From positions 41,907,358-41,971,357 of the forward strand of contig JANJXV010000004.1 of the NCBI GenBank assembly GCA_024803745.1: a stretch of DNA of 64,000 nucleotides. The letters run 5' to 3'. Origin of the DNA: Megascapheus bottae. Lineage: Eukaryota; Chordata; Mammalia; Rodentia; Geomyidae. Of the stretch, positions 12,016 to 23,620 are shown piece after piece. The position numbers and the translations under genes are program-made. The notes below the pieces were generated by a model that saw nothing but the letters and a program-made list of their open reading frames with translations, had not been told where the DNA came from and ran no database searches. Within the stretch, counting starts at the first letter, position 1. The number at the start of each line of letters is the position of its first letter.

Positions 12016-12927
12016 GGCAAGGGAACTAAAGAGAGACTTATCAAAAAAAGAGGCTAAAATGGCAGAAAAGCATATGAGAAAATGCTCATCATCCATGGTC
12101 ATAAAGGAAATGCAAATAAACACAACCCTAAGATACCACCTTACCCCAACAAGAATGGCCAAGATTTTGAACTCCGACAATGACAGATGCTGGCGGGGTT
12201 TTGGAGAGAAAGGAACCCTACTGCACTGCTGGTGGGATTGTAAACTAGTTCAGCCACTCTGGAAAGCAGTGTGGAGGCTTCTTAAAGAAATGAAAACAGA
12301 CCTTCCCTATGATCCTTGCCATACCACTCCTGGGCATCTATCCTGAACATCATAATCCAGGATATGATAAAGACACCTGCTCACTATGTTCATCTCTGCA
12401 CTATTCAAAATAGCCAAGTGATGGAAACAATCCAGATGCCCTACTGCAGATAATGTACACAAAAAATGTGGAATACATACACAATGGAATTCTACATAGC
12501 CAACAGACAAGACAAAATAATAGCATTCGCAGGGAAGTGGATGAATCTAGAGCGAATCATGTTGAGTGAGACAAGTCAAGACCAAAGGAACAGAAGGCAC
12601 ATGGTATCCTTAATATGTGGCTATTAGATCCGAACAGTACAAGAGTGATGACTCAATATTTGTGTACCCAATGCTATGGACATGGTATTAGAAATATAAA
12701 CACAACTACATAGACATAAAAATTTATGACTCTATAGACATAATGTTTTAATACATAGATTAATATATATCTATGACATACAAACCCTCAGCCTAATTTT
12801 AATTATGTTCTAAAATCTAAGTGCCAGGGTTTGTATATAGAGATTCCCTTCTTGAATACTTGTTTGTTAAACATGTCATTTGGAATATGATGTAAAAGTC
12901 TATGTTAACAAATTCTTTAAATAAAAA
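12016..12927 (+). mobile_element. 5'-truncated L1 with target duplication
   Basis: Contains late ORF2 sequence (TCATAAAGGAAATGCAAATA, TGCTGGTGGGATTGTAAACT, CTCTGGAAAGCAGTGTGG) and a 3' UTR like the 10.4-kb copy. The residual open frame of about 95 codons at 12059-12346 is truncated ORF2 relic. Flanked by AAGAATCAGCATTTCTG at 11999-12015 and 12928-12944. Confidence 0.92.
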
Positions 12928-12944
12928 AAGAATCAGCATTTCTG

Positions 12945-13149
12945 GGGCTGGGAGTTTGGCCTAGTGGTACAGTGCTTCCCTCGCATGCACTAACATCTGG
13001 GTTCAATTTCTTGGTACCACATATATAGAAAAAAAGCTGGAAGTGGTACTGTGGCTCAAGTGGTAGAGCCCTAGCCTTGAGAAAGCCCAAGGACAATGTT
13101 CAGGACCTGAGGTCAAGCCCTAGGACTGGCAAAAAAAAAAAAAAAAAAA
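12945..13149 (+). mobile_element. IDL-Geo SINE inserted at the L1 edge
   Basis: A complete dimer with an A tail of about 24 bases. Its right flank, AAGAACCAGCATTTCTG (13150-13166), repeats the L1 target duplication with one mismatch. Confidence 0.93.
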
Positions 13150-13528
13150 AAGAACCAGCATTTCTGATAGAACTGCAGAAAGCCATTCTCATACATTACA
13201 TGTGAGTGACATGAACAAGTAGTGGGCTACCAAGCAGAGGGTAAATAGAAGGTGCCCAGTCCAGTGAAAGGGCCAGTGTCCATGTCATCCTCCCACCCTA
13301 CACTTACCTACCCTCATGAAATCATTAATCAACAAGTGCTTCAAAGCAAACAATTTAAGGCCCTTCACCAATGAAATCGAAGAAAATATTTAGGTAACTT
13401 GTACATTACTGGATCTTGCACACAAATTTCTATTCATTCTGAAAATTCGGAGACCACTGGTATAAAGGTTGGTTTCCTACCCATTCAACCTTACCTTATT
13501 CCCATCCCTCATTCTTACTAGCCTTTAT

Positions 13529-13590
13529 TGATATATCCGTAGAGCACTTATCTAGTATGTAGAAGGTTCTGGTTCAACTCCTAGCAACAC
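13529..13590 (+). mobile_element. ID-like SINE monomer fragment
   Basis: GTAGAGCACTTATCTAGTAT then GGTTCAACTCCTAGCAAC: A-box and B-box regions of an old ID unit, followed by a purine-rich tract. Confidence 0.6.
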
Positions 13591-13597
13591 AGCGTGT

Positions 13598-13712
13598 GAA
13601 AGAGGAGGGAGAGGAAGAAGGAGGAGAAAAGGGAGAGGGAAGCCAAGGAATAGGAGATAGGGGGGAGAGAAAAAAAGGGAGGGAAGGAGAGAAGGAGGGA
13701 GAGAAATGAGAG
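13598..13712 (+). repeat. GA-rich low-complexity tract
   Basis: An almost pure purine run of GGA and GAA units, probably grown from the A tail of the preceding ID fragment. Confidence 0.85.
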
Positions 13713-13890
13713 AGATACTAAAACTGGCCACAGTGCTCAAAAGCAAATGGCATCAGAAAAATAAAAATGAAAAACATTATGGAAGCAAATGGGAAGGGTT
13801 AATGTTCAATTTGAGTCTTGCTCCTCCTACTTACAAACTCAAACAATCCAACCAAAAAGAGATTCTAAAAAGAAATAAAAAACAAAGACA

Positions 13891-14121
13891 AGCCAGGTTA
13901 GTGGCTCACGCCTGTAACTACTCAGGAGGCTCAGATCTAAATATCATGGTTCAAAGTCAGCCCAGGCCTAAAGTCCTTGAGACTTTTATCTCTAATTAAC
14001 CACCAGAAAACCAGAAGTGGCACTGTGGCTCAAGGGGTAGGGCAGTAATCTTGAGCTGAAGAGCTCAGGGACAGCATCCAGGCCCCAGAGTTCAAGTCCT
14101 ATGACTGGAAGAAAAAAAAAA
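13891..14121 (+). mobile_element. B1-Geo SINE
   Basis: AGTGGCTCACGCCTGTAACT, linker ATCTCTAATTAACCACCAG, Geo unit with CTTGAGCTGAAGAGCTCAGG, tail of A. Confidence 0.93.
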
Positions 14122-14581
14122 GCAAAGATAACGAGCCACCCAGAAACCAAACCTCAGTTCCCTTATTTATAAACTACTATTACCTAATATCTTCTAGGAG
14201 TAAAAACTACCTGCTACAGTTATTACTTAGGCCCAAAATAATCCATGTAAAATGTCTAAAACAGTGCTTAGCGCAACATTTGCTTTATACTGTTACTGGG
14301 TTAAGCATCCAGTGTGCTCCCCTAGTTAAAAGGAAGTGCAATTAAACAAACATGTATTAAGATTCTGTAACAACACTGTGCTGAATACTGTCCCCTGCCT
14401 TTCACTTATTCTAACCCTTCACCCTCATTAAGCAAATGTCTAGATATCAAAGCTTTTTCATAACATTCTTACGTACAGAGATGCTATACCAAATATTGTT
14501 CCAACTATACCTAGTATATTACCAGCATCAGCAATTGTCATACTGTATTATAATGTTTTTCTGTAAGGTCTTAAGTTTCTT

Positions 14582-14912
14582 TTTTTCTTTTCTCTTTCTC
14601 TCTCTCTCTTTCTTTCTTTCTTCCTTTCTTTCTGTGGGTCATGGGGTTTGAACTCTGGGCCTGGGCACTGTCCTTGAGCTCTTTAGCTCAAGGCTAGAGC
14701 TCTATCCCTGGGCCTGGGAATTGTCCCTGAGCTTTTCAGCTCAAGGCTACCACCCTACTCTTGAGCCAAGCCCCACTGCCCATTTTCTAGAGGTTAATTG
14801 GAGATAAGAGTCTCAGGTCCTTTTGTGCCAGGGCTGGCTTTGAACCTTGATCCTCAGATCTCAATCTCTGGAGTAGCTAAGATTACAACAGGAGTGAGCC
14901 ACCGTGCCCAGC
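14582..14912 (-). mobile_element. B1-Geo SINE with internally duplicated Geo segment
   Basis: A reverse-oriented dimer with a CT-rich tail (about 14582-14632). The Geo unit is partly duplicated: GGGCCTGGGCACTGTCC and GGGCCTGGGAATTGTCC with their following GCTCAAGGCTA both occur. Flanked by a perfect 17-bp duplication, AAGGTCTTAAGTTTCTT, at 14565-14581 and 14913-14929. Confidence 0.93.
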
Positions 14913-15126
14913 AAGGTCTTAAGTTTCTTGAAAGGAAATATAATTTTTCACTGAAAACTGTCCCAGAAACACAGCTGTGATCAATATATGGTTGAGGCAG
15001 TGAGAGAGAATCAGAATAGGCAAGGTAAAGAGGTAGATAAAGAATAAAAATTAGCTGTAGCATTTTCTTTCAAGATGAGGATGACATTAAAAAACTTCTA
15101 TCTGATGAGTGACAAAACCAGAACTT

Positions 15127-15303
15127 GGGCCAGGAGTTTGGCCTAGTGGTAGAGTGCTTGCCTAGCATGCACAAAGACATGGGTTTGATTCCTCAATACC
15201 ATATATATAGAAAAAGCCAGAAGTAGTGCTGTGGCTCAAGTGGCAGAGTGGAAAATGTCTAAGGACAATGCTCAGGCCCTGAGTTCAAGCCCCAGGACTG
15301 GCA
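15127..15303 (+). mobile_element. IDL-Geo SINE with CA-repeat tail
   Basis: A full left unit; the right unit has a short internal deletion. GGACTGGC runs directly into a CA microsatellite instead of an A tail. Confidence 0.92.
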
Positions 15304-15319
15304 CGCACGCGCACACACA

Positions 15320-15362
<43 letters not shown>

Positions 15363-15365
15363 ACA
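15304..15365 (+). repeat. (CA)n microsatellite
   Basis: A CA run with a few CG and TA interruptions, seeded at the 3' end of the preceding SINE. Confidence 0.95.
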
Positions 15366-15683
15366 AAGCAGAACTCAGAACTCAGAGCTGTATCTTTAAT
15401 GATGAAAGTTCATATAAACCAAAATGACTAATATAACATTATCTGGTATGCTTCAATCATTCACCAAGTCCTCCCATCCTAGAGATGGCCTGCCTATAGT
15501 CTATTAAAATATATTCTTTTGTAATAAACTGTCCTACCAAAAAATGAATTGTAAACTTCTCTAATACAACAAATTATAGAAAATTGATTATTTTATGGTA
15601 GACCTTATATTTTATTACTCCTCTTTGAAATTAAGAACTTAATAGATGATGGCTAAATAAACTTGTACAAGTTGTTTACGAGT

Positions 15684-16035
15684 GGAGGGTTGGCTCAAGC
15701 GGTAAGTGTGCCAGTCATGAGTGAAAAAGCCAAGTGAGCCTGGAGCTGGTGGCTCAGGTCTATAATCCTACTTTTTCAGGAGACTGAGATCTAAGACTTG
15801 CAGTGTGAGGCCAGCTAGGGCAGTAAAGTCCATAGGACTCTTATCTCCAATTAACCATTGTAAAAAAAAAAAAAATGAAAGTCAAAATGGCACTGTAGCT
15901 GAAGTGGTAGATTGTTAGCCTTGAGGAACAACTTAAGGACAACATTCAGGCCCTGAGTTTAGGTCCCAGGACTGGAACCAAAAGACAAAGAAAACAAATG
16001 AGAATGAAACCCTGAATTCAAGCTTTAGTACCAGT
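15684..16035 (+). mobile_element. Old Geo-type SINE split by a younger SINE
   Basis: TTGGCTCAAGCGGTAAGTGT at 15684-15735 and CCCTGAATTCAAGCTTTAG at about 15996-16035 are the two ends of one old Geo unit. Between them lies the B1-Geo copy at 15741-15985. Confidence 0.65.
15741..15985 (+). mobile_element. B1-Geo SINE
   Basis: B1-like left unit, linker ATCTCCAATTAACC with an internal A run, Geo unit ending CCCAGGACTGG. Confidence 0.9.
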
Positions 16036-17186
16036 TGGTGTAAGGAAGAAAGTAATTAAGATCAAACATCAATGAAGTAAGGAAAACCAATAAGAGGAAA
16101 TCAGTGCTTTCTACAAAATTGATAAACCGTTGAGTAAACTAACAAAAGAGAAATAAAGATCTATAAAACTCAAGAATCAAAGTGGAGTTATCAGTAGCAA
16201 TCTAACATTCACTTAAATATTATGAATAAATGACTCACTAGTATCGACAACTTAAAAAAAATTGACAATTTTTTGAAATAAAAGCCACTGTGATTTGTGG
16301 TGTTTGTGCTTCTCATTTGCAGTACCTGTCTCATTACTCCCATAGCTCCTGTCATTTTCTGTGACTAGAATAATGTAATGGCACTGCAAAGCCTCAAAAG
16401 CCAGGCTCAGAAACAGAAACCTCTCACCTTTTCACCTACTCGTGCTCTCCTTTTACTTGTTCTTTCATTTTTCCTAAGGCAGGTCACAGAGACTGAAAAT
16501 GTACTCAAATCTTTCCTTAACATGTAGCTTCTAGCCATAAAAGAAAATCTCTGAGCTATTTGTCTGAGAGTTGATCATGAGACCCTCATTTCAGAAGGGG
16601 TCCTGTTACTACCCTCAAGGAAGGAATGCTGCACAGATAGGATAAGAATCTGAACAGACAGGCCTTTCTGGGGTTTCCCTACTGCATTTTATTAGTTTTA
16701 TCATACCTTCCCCCCCCTCACCCCAGTCACACTGCCACATGGTTGTTCAAGCTTCAATAATGCCTATGCAGCTAAGTCTTCATTAAAAACTCAAAGGGCC
16801 AGGATTTGGAGAGCTGAAACAGTTTCAGGAAGATGAACAAGAATTCATTAAAACAGCAAGAAGGCTGTTGCACTATTCTCCTCCCACTCAGGATTCTCCC
16901 AGACCTCACTCTATACTGGTTGTATTTTTTATGTACCTATAGTAATTCCCTAAATTCTAGTAAAATGAGCCAGTCCAATAAAATAATTGAACTCAAAGAA
17001 AGAATTGAGTCTCTCAATCAAAAGTCTTCAGAGGCTTAGACTTGCAACTGGGTCTGAATTTGGGAAAGTTTAATGGATTGAGCCTTTAACCTATGGGATA
17101 TGATGCTATCTCTGGCTAGAAACTGAATTATAGGACGGCTAGTTGTGTACTTGATGGTGAGGTGAAATCAAACATTTTTAGATCAG

Positions 17187-17371
17187 GGTCCGAGAGTATG
17201 GCCTAGTGGTAGAGTGCTTGCCTAGCATGCAAGAAGCCCTGGGTACAATACCTCCAGAAAAAGCCAGAAGTGGTGTGGTGGCCAAGTGGTAGAGCACTAG
17301 CCTTGAGCACAGAGCAGCTCAGGGACAGAACCCAGGCCCTTAGTTCAAGCCTTAAGACTGGCAAAAAAAAA
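17187..17371 (+). mobile_element. IDL-Geo SINE
   Basis: GGCCTAGTGGTAGAGTGCTT and CATGCAAGAAGCCCTGGG, with a deletion in the junction between monomers; the Geo unit is complete to GACTGGC plus A tail. Confidence 0.92.
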
Positions 17372-17502
17372 TTATAGATCACAGAAATGATCAGGAATAC
17401 AAACATATTAATAGGAGAAAATAAGTATGAATTTGATTTTTCTATTCTCTGAAACTTACATAAAATTAAATAACAACACAAAACACAATAAAAGTATAAT
17501 GG

Positions 17503-17722
17503 GTGCCTGAATAACACCTATAATATTAACTATTCAGGGTAGGACCTGAGAGCATTCAGATTTTGAAAATTATGGTTGAAAGCCAGATCAGGCAGAAAAG
17601 CCTGCCAGATCTATCTTCAACTAAACAGAAAAATGTTGGACTAGTGGTATGGCTCTAGTACTAGAGTCTTAGTAGTGATTAAAAGAGTGTGTGGCCCTGA
17701 ATTCAAGACCTGTATTGGTAAA
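17503..17722 (+). mobile_element. B1-Geo SINE, old
   Basis: A diverged dimer: CACCTATAATATTAACTATT, then GGTATGGCTCTAGTACTAGA and GGCCCTGAATTCAAGACC. Confidence 0.75.
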
Positions 17723-17832
17723 AGAAAGAAAATAGAAGAGAAAAAAAAGAGAGGAGGGAATGAAAGAGGGGAAAAGAAAATAAGAAAAAGGAAAGAAAGA
17801 AGGAGGGAGGGAATGAAAAGAAAGAGAGAAAA
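17723..17832 (+). repeat. GA-rich low-complexity tract
   Basis: GAAA, GGAA and GAGG units following the SINE tail. Confidence 0.85.
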
Positions 17833-18475
17833 TTCAAAAGAATTATTATAGAAGGAAACATTCCTGATGTATTAAATAACATCTATGAAAAATCTAAAGC
17901 TAATTCATCCTTAGAACACCTTCCTCCTTGGATTAAAACATGAATGTTTGCTTTTGTCATCTCTATTCAACTATAAACTGGAGGCCAGAGACATTATAAT
18001 CAAGAAAAATAGGCAACAATATTGGAAAGGATGGGGACCTACCTATCTCTGTTTATAGATAACATATATAAGTATTAAGAAATCTTTAAAGCAACCACCA
18101 AAACTAATATATGAATTTAGCCAGTCTAATGACAGAGGTTAATACACAACTATTCTGCATCTATGTAGTAACAGAATATAACTACAAAATATAAATTTTA
18201 AATGTATTACTTGTATTAAAACAATATAATTGAGAAAATATTAAAATTGTGAAAGTGCTTTGCAGTAAAAATCACAAAATCTCCACAAAAAAGTAGAAAG
18301 ATACACCAAGTAATAGATTGGAATATACAATATTGTTAGGGTGTTAATTCTCTTCAGTTTACCTATAAGTTCAACAAAATATCAATCATTAAGTATACTA
18401 CGTTCTTTGCATAAAACAAAATATCATCTGGAATTTACATAGAAATATAAGGACAATATAATCAAAGAATGGAAC

Positions 18476-18690
18476 TAAGTCAGGTGGGGTGGCTTGAATC
18501 TATGCTCATAGCCACTTGGAAGGTGGAAATGGGAGATTACCATTCAAGGGCAGACTTGGGAGTGGGGCAGAGAAAGGAAGCTTGCAAGATACTAACTCAA
18601 TCAATGGCTGAGCAAGTAGTACATGCCTGTCATTGCAGCAAAGAAGCACAAGAAAAAGGACTAAAGCCTAGAGCAGCCTGGGCATAAAGA
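18476..18690 (+). mobile_element. Degraded B1-like sequence
   Basis: GTCAGGTGGGGTGGCTTGAA and GCAAGTAGTACATGCCTGTC look like the starts of two B1-like units in tandem. Heavily diverged; boundaries approximate. Confidence 0.4.
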
Positions 18691-18837
18691 CAGATATAGG
18701 TTTAAACTAGTAAGCATGGTTCAAGTAAGTGACAAAGGAAAATACAAGGAAATTTCAACATTTGGAGAGGGAAAGGTTTTTTCTTAGAACACAGTAAACA
18801 TCTATGAGGAGACTTCATCAAAATTAAAATCTTCTAG

Positions 18838-18932
18838 GCTGGGGATATAGCTCAAAGGTAAAGCACCTGCCCACCATGAGCAAGGACCTGGGTTTGATCA
18901 TCAGCACCACCAAAAAAGCAAAATTTAAAAAT
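18838..18932 (+). mobile_element. ID SINE monomer
   Basis: GGCTGGGGATATAGCTCAAA (A box), CTGGGTTTGATCATCAGCAC (B box), then an A-rich tail; a classical rodent ID without a Geo partner. Confidence 0.85.
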
Positions 18933-19098
18933 TAAAGATACTGTTAAAAATAGCATTGATAAAGAATGAACTCAGCAAAATAAAATTCCCAGACAATCCT
19001 AAATACATATAAACCTAATATCGGAGCAATCAAATATATAAAGTAAATATTAGTAGATCTAAAGATAGACTGCAATATAATTAGATTAGGTAGGATTT

Positions 19099-19137
19099 TA
19101 TGAGGCGCTTGAGTTCAATCCCCAGTAACAAGAAATT
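19099..19137 (+). mobile_element. ID 3' end fragment
   Basis: GAGGCGCTTGAGTTCAATCCCCAGTA is only the B-box half of an ID unit. Confidence 0.55.
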
Positions 19138-19387
19138 TTTTTAAAAATAGTGGGGAATTTAAAATCTCATTTTCAGCAAATAACAGATTATTCATACAGA
19201 AAAACCAACAAAGAAATAGCAGAGTTTGATTACATCCTAGACCAATGGACCTAACAAACATGTACAGATAATTCCATTTATGAGGCACAGAATATACAAT
19301 CATCTCATCAACATACAGAACATTTTCCAGGATAGATCATATAATTTGCCAGAAGCATCTCAACCAGTTTTTAAAAACTGAATTCTT

Positions 19388-19800
19388 AGCCTGTAATCCT
19401 AGCTATTCAGGAGGCTGAGATCTGAGGATAGTGGTTCAAAGCTAGTCTGGACCCCACGAGGGGCCTGGAGTTTGGCCTAGTGGTAGAGTGCTTGCCTAGC
19501 ATGCATGAAGACCCGGGTTCAATTCCTCGGTACCACATACATAGAAAAAAGCCGGAAGTGGTGCTGAGGCTCAAGTGGTAGAGCTCTAGCCTTGAGAAAG
19601 TCCAAGGACAGGGTTCATGTCCTGAGCTCAAACCCAGGACTGGCAAAAAAAAAAAAAAAAAAGTCCCCATGAGACTCTAACCACTCAAAAACGAGAAGTG
19701 GTACAATGGCTCAAGTAGTAGATTTCTACCCTTGAGCTGAAGAGCTCAGGGACAGTGTCCAGGCAGTGAGTTCAAGCTCCACAATCAACCAAAAAACTAA
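19388..19800 (+). mobile_element. B1-Geo SINE split by an IDL-Geo
   Basis: The left part (CTGTAATCCTAGCTATTCAG) ends at 19460 and resumes at 19665 with CCCCATGAGACTCTAACCAC and the Geo unit. The interruption is the IDL-Geo at 19461-19664. Confidence 0.92.
19461..19664 (+). mobile_element. IDL-Geo SINE nested in B1-Geo
   Basis: A nearly intact dimer with an A tail. Target duplication CCCCACGAG (19452-19460) / CCCCATGAG (19665-19673), one mismatch. Confidence 0.93.
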
Positions 19801-21011
19801 AATTGATTTCTTACCAACTATCTTTTGGCCACAATGTACTAAAACTATAAAATAACAATAAGAAAGTCTCTGAAAACTATACAAATGTAGGAATTAAATA
19901 ATTTACTCTTAAATAGTCAATGGGAAAGGGGGGAAAATCAACATAGGGATTTAAATTTTCTTAAAACAAATGAAAATGGAGACATAACTATCTAAATATA
20001 TGGCATACCACAAAAGCACTGATGACAGAAAAGTTTTATCATCAACATAAAAAGCAGAAATTTTTTGAATAACAACCTAACACTGTATCTTGATAACCTA
20101 TGGAAAAAAAGACAAACCAAAAACTTGCAACAAGAAAGAAATAAAGATCAGAAATAAATGAAGTATACCACAAAAAAAAATTACAAAAGAACTTGTTCCT
20201 TGAAAATCTAAGTGATATTTGTAAAAGCCTAGGTAGTTAAGAAAGAGAAAAGATTCAAATGAAATCAGAATGAAAGTGGAGCCATTACAACTTATTTCAA
20301 GAAATACAAAGGATCATTACAGATTATTAGGAAAAAGTATGTTGATAAATTTAATAACCTCATGGTGGTCAACTTCTAGACATATACAACTTACCAAAAT
20401 TAAGTCATGAAGAAAAAGAAAAGCCAACAGAATAACAAGATTAAATCTCTCCTCAGTGAGAAGCCTAGAATGAGACAGCACTAATGCTATAATCTACCAA
20501 ACATTTACAAAGGAATGGATTACAGTTCTACTTAAATTGCTTCCAAAAGTTGAAAAGGATGACTTCTTCTAAACAATTTTGAGACACACATTACTCTGAT
20601 ACCAACAGTCAAATAGGAATACAATTTTTAAAAAAGCAAACTACAGGCTAGTTTATTTGATGAACACAGGAGCAAATTCCTCACAAAATAATAGCAAATT
20701 CATTTCAACAACATAGTATAAAGATCAGCATGATAACACCAGACATATCCCATTGATGGGTATTTGTTCCTTCATAATATAAATTGCTGAACACTGTATT
20801 AGGTTTGATACCTGCTCTCACTATTTAAATACAGTACTAGAAGTTCTTACCAGATAAGTAAAGCAAGACAAAGAAATGAAAGACATCTAAACTGAAAAAG
20901 AAGTCAAATTATTATTGTAGATGACAAGGTCATATATAGAGAAAACCACAATTTTACAATATTGTTTTGGTTATTTGGTGCCCCTTGACATTTCAGTGAG
21001 CTTTAAGATTG

Positions 21012-21206
21012 ATTTTTTTTTTCTTTTCGCCAGTCCTGGCTTGAACTCCAGGCCTGAGCACTATCCTTGGGCTTTCTCAAAGCTAGAACTCTACCACTTA
21101 AGCCACAGCACCACTTCCAGTTTTTCTATGTGTATAGTACCAAGAAATCAAAGCTGAGTCTTTGTGCAAAGTAGGCAAACACTCACTAGGCCAAACTCCC
21201 AGCCCC
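21012..21206 (-). mobile_element. IDL-Geo SINE
   Basis: Reverse orientation: T tract, CGCCAGTCCTGGCTTGAAC, CTACCACTTAAGCCACAGCA, CACTAGGCCAAACTCCC. Confidence 0.92.
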
Positions 21207-22151
21207 AAGATAAATTTTCTTATTTCTGTACAAGAAAGGGACAATACAGAACCTGTATATTGCTTTTGTTAGAACTGGTATCTTAGCAATGAACATAAAA
21301 TGCCTTTTCATTTGTTCCCATTTCTTTTAGTGGTGTCATACAGTTCTTAGACTATGAATATTTTAGTTCCCAGGCTAATTTTATTCCTAAAATTGTATTC
21401 TTTTTTGGAATTATTACACATGGAATAGTTTTTAAATGTAATTTTGAGACTGTTTTATTCATGTGAAGAAGTGTGGGGGGGAGTAATTTGGACACTGAAA
21501 CTTTACTGAATTTGTTCTAACAACTGTATAGCGTTGTATATATAAAACTATGTCTGTAAACAGAGGTAATTTTGCTCTTTTATCAGTTTAGGTCATTTTT
21601 ATTTCTTTTTTCTAGTTGTTCAGCTAGCACTTCTAGTATTATACTGAACTAAATTATACTGAACTAGAGAAAAAAGAAAGTGAATTGTATCTTTATCCTA
21701 TTGTAAAAGAAAATACAAATATGAGAAAGTATTTTAAAATGGTTTAATTGACTGCATAAAAACCATTTTGTTTTACAACCTATGTATAAGACAGCAGGAT
21801 ATTATATGCCTTGGGAGAAAACCTTTATGACTGATGGTGAGCTGGATGAAGAATTAACAAACACTCCTCCCTCTTCAGGAAAAAAAAGGATCTGTTCAAG
21901 TGCCCAGCCTGCTCCAATGATCACAGAAGGGTCACAAAGCCCCAGGGGATCTTTCCAGGCATGAAGCAAGTTCCATAACTCTGCTCTAACTCTTTCATGG
22001 AAAAAGTCATTGGCTATATGTAAGGCAATGCCCTGGTATTACACAATTTGTCAGTAAAATAATAACACAACTTTCTAGAAGGCCAATAATTAAATATTTA
22101 CCAAATAACCTTTAAAAATGTAATAATCTACAAATTAGCAAAATCACTAAG

Positions 22152-22204
22152 TTATATATATACAGATATATATATATACGGATATATATATATATATATA
22201 TATA

Positions 22205-22247
<43 letters not shown>
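22152..22247 (+). repeat. Compound (TA)n(GT)n microsatellite
   Basis: A long AT alternation followed by about 20 GT units. It lies next to the 3' (T-rich) end of the reverse SINE that follows. Confidence 0.95.
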
Positions 22248-22265
22248 CGGGCACGCGTCCTCATG

Positions 22266-22499
22266 TGTATTTGCTGGTCCTGGGGCTTAAATTCAGAGCC
22301 TGGATGCTGCCTCCAAGCTTCTGTGCCCAAAGCCAGTTCTCTGCCACTTGAGCCACAATGCTACTTCCAGATTTCTGAAGGTTAACTGGAGGTAAGAATC
22401 TCACAGACTTTCCTACGTAGGTTGGCTTTGAACTGTAACCTCAAATCTCAGCTTCCTGAGTAGCTGGGATATACAGGTACTAGTCACTAGTGCCCAGCA
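22266..22499 (-). mobile_element. B1-Geo SINE
   Basis: TTTGCTGGTCCTGGGGCTTA, CTGCCACTTGAGCCACAATG, linker GTTAACTGGAGGTAAGAATC, B1-like end GAGTAGCTGGGATATACAGG. Confidence 0.92.
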
Positions 22500-22551
22500 G
22501 ATCATTTATTCTCTACTTGTACAATAAAGCATGTAGTCTTCAGAAAGAATA

Positions 22552-22761
22552 TTTTTTTTATTTTTTTATTTTTTGCCACTCCTGGTCTTGGACTCAGGGG
22601 CTGGGTCCTGTCCTTGGTCTTTTTCTCAAGGTTAGAGCTCTACCACTTGAGCCTCAGCACCATTTCTGGCTATTTTTCTATGTATATGGTACTGAGGAAT
22701 CGAACCCAGGCGTTCATGCATGCTAGGCAAACACTCTACCACTAAGCCATACTCCTGGCTC
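22552..22761 (-). mobile_element. IDL-Geo SINE
   Basis: A complete reverse dimer; flanked by CAGAAAGAATA at 22541-22551 and 22762-22772. Confidence 0.93.
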
Positions 22762-23158
22762 CAGAAAGAATAATTTTAGGTAATGTGATAGTTTGGGAAG
22801 ATTCCAGCTCAGGAGCTGGCCTGAGTTCAGCTAAAGGATGGTCTGGGGCTCAGGGATGGTCAGTATGGGTTTTGCTACTAGACCAGGTCAAATATATAAA
22901 CTAAGAATAAGCAGTTGTATACAAGAATCTGTTGCCCCAGAAAATTAGAAAACTTAAAAAAAAAAAAAAGACAGAAAATCGCTGTTCCAGCATACCAAGA
23001 TTTGCCAAGATTAGCTCCACCCTAAGTAACTTGAATAGCTGTCTTTGAGCAAATTTTGTTAAGAAGCCCATCTTCTTATGATGATCCTGTCTGTATATAG
23101 TATCACTGTGACCTGCTCCCTTACGTAATACCTAAAGAATATTGCAAACACGTTTTGT

Positions 23159-23344
23159 GGCCAGGAGTTTGGCCTAGTGGTTGGATACTTGCCTAGCATG
23201 CACCATGATGTGGGTTTGATTCCTCAATACTACACACATAGAAAAAGCCAAAAGTGGTGCTGTGGTTCAAGTGGTAGGGCTCTACCCTTGAGAAAGCCCA
23301 AGGACAATGCTCAGGTCCTGAGTTCAAGCCCCAGGACTAGCAAA
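23159..23344 (+). mobile_element. IDL-Geo SINE
   Basis: GGCCAGGAGTTTGGCCTAGT, B box GGTTTGATTCC, Geo unit to CCCCAGGACTAGC. Confidence 0.93.
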
Positions 23345-23481
23345 AACAATGTATTTTGCTCATTTTGTAAATGTGTTCATCAACTCCTAACTTTATTTTT
23401 TGACAAACTTGGCTGCTTAAACTTGTTCATCACCTAAAGTCACGCTTCTTTTAACTAACTAGAACAAGTTCTTGACAAGTT

Positions 23482-23620
23482 TTTTTTTAAGAATTTATTA
23501 ACATTGATTTTTACATCATATTTCAAATGACGTGTTTAACCAACAAGAAGGGAATCTCTATATACAATCACTGGCACTTAGATATTAGAATATAATTAAA
23601 ATTAGGCTGAGGGTTTTTTT
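23482..23620 (-). mobile_element. L1 3' UTR end fragment
   Basis: Reverse complement of the end of the 10.4- and 12.0-kb L1 copies (TTTACATCATATTTCAAATG, AGAAGGGAATCTCTATATAC). Confidence 0.85.

Noticed and set aside
12059..12346. 95-codon open frame as a gene
   Set aside because: It is residual L1 ORF2 sequence in a 5'-truncated copy.
18838..18932. tRNA gene
   Set aside because: A- and B-box sequences are present, but no full cloverleaf or acceptor stem pairing is seen. It is an ID SINE with an A tail.
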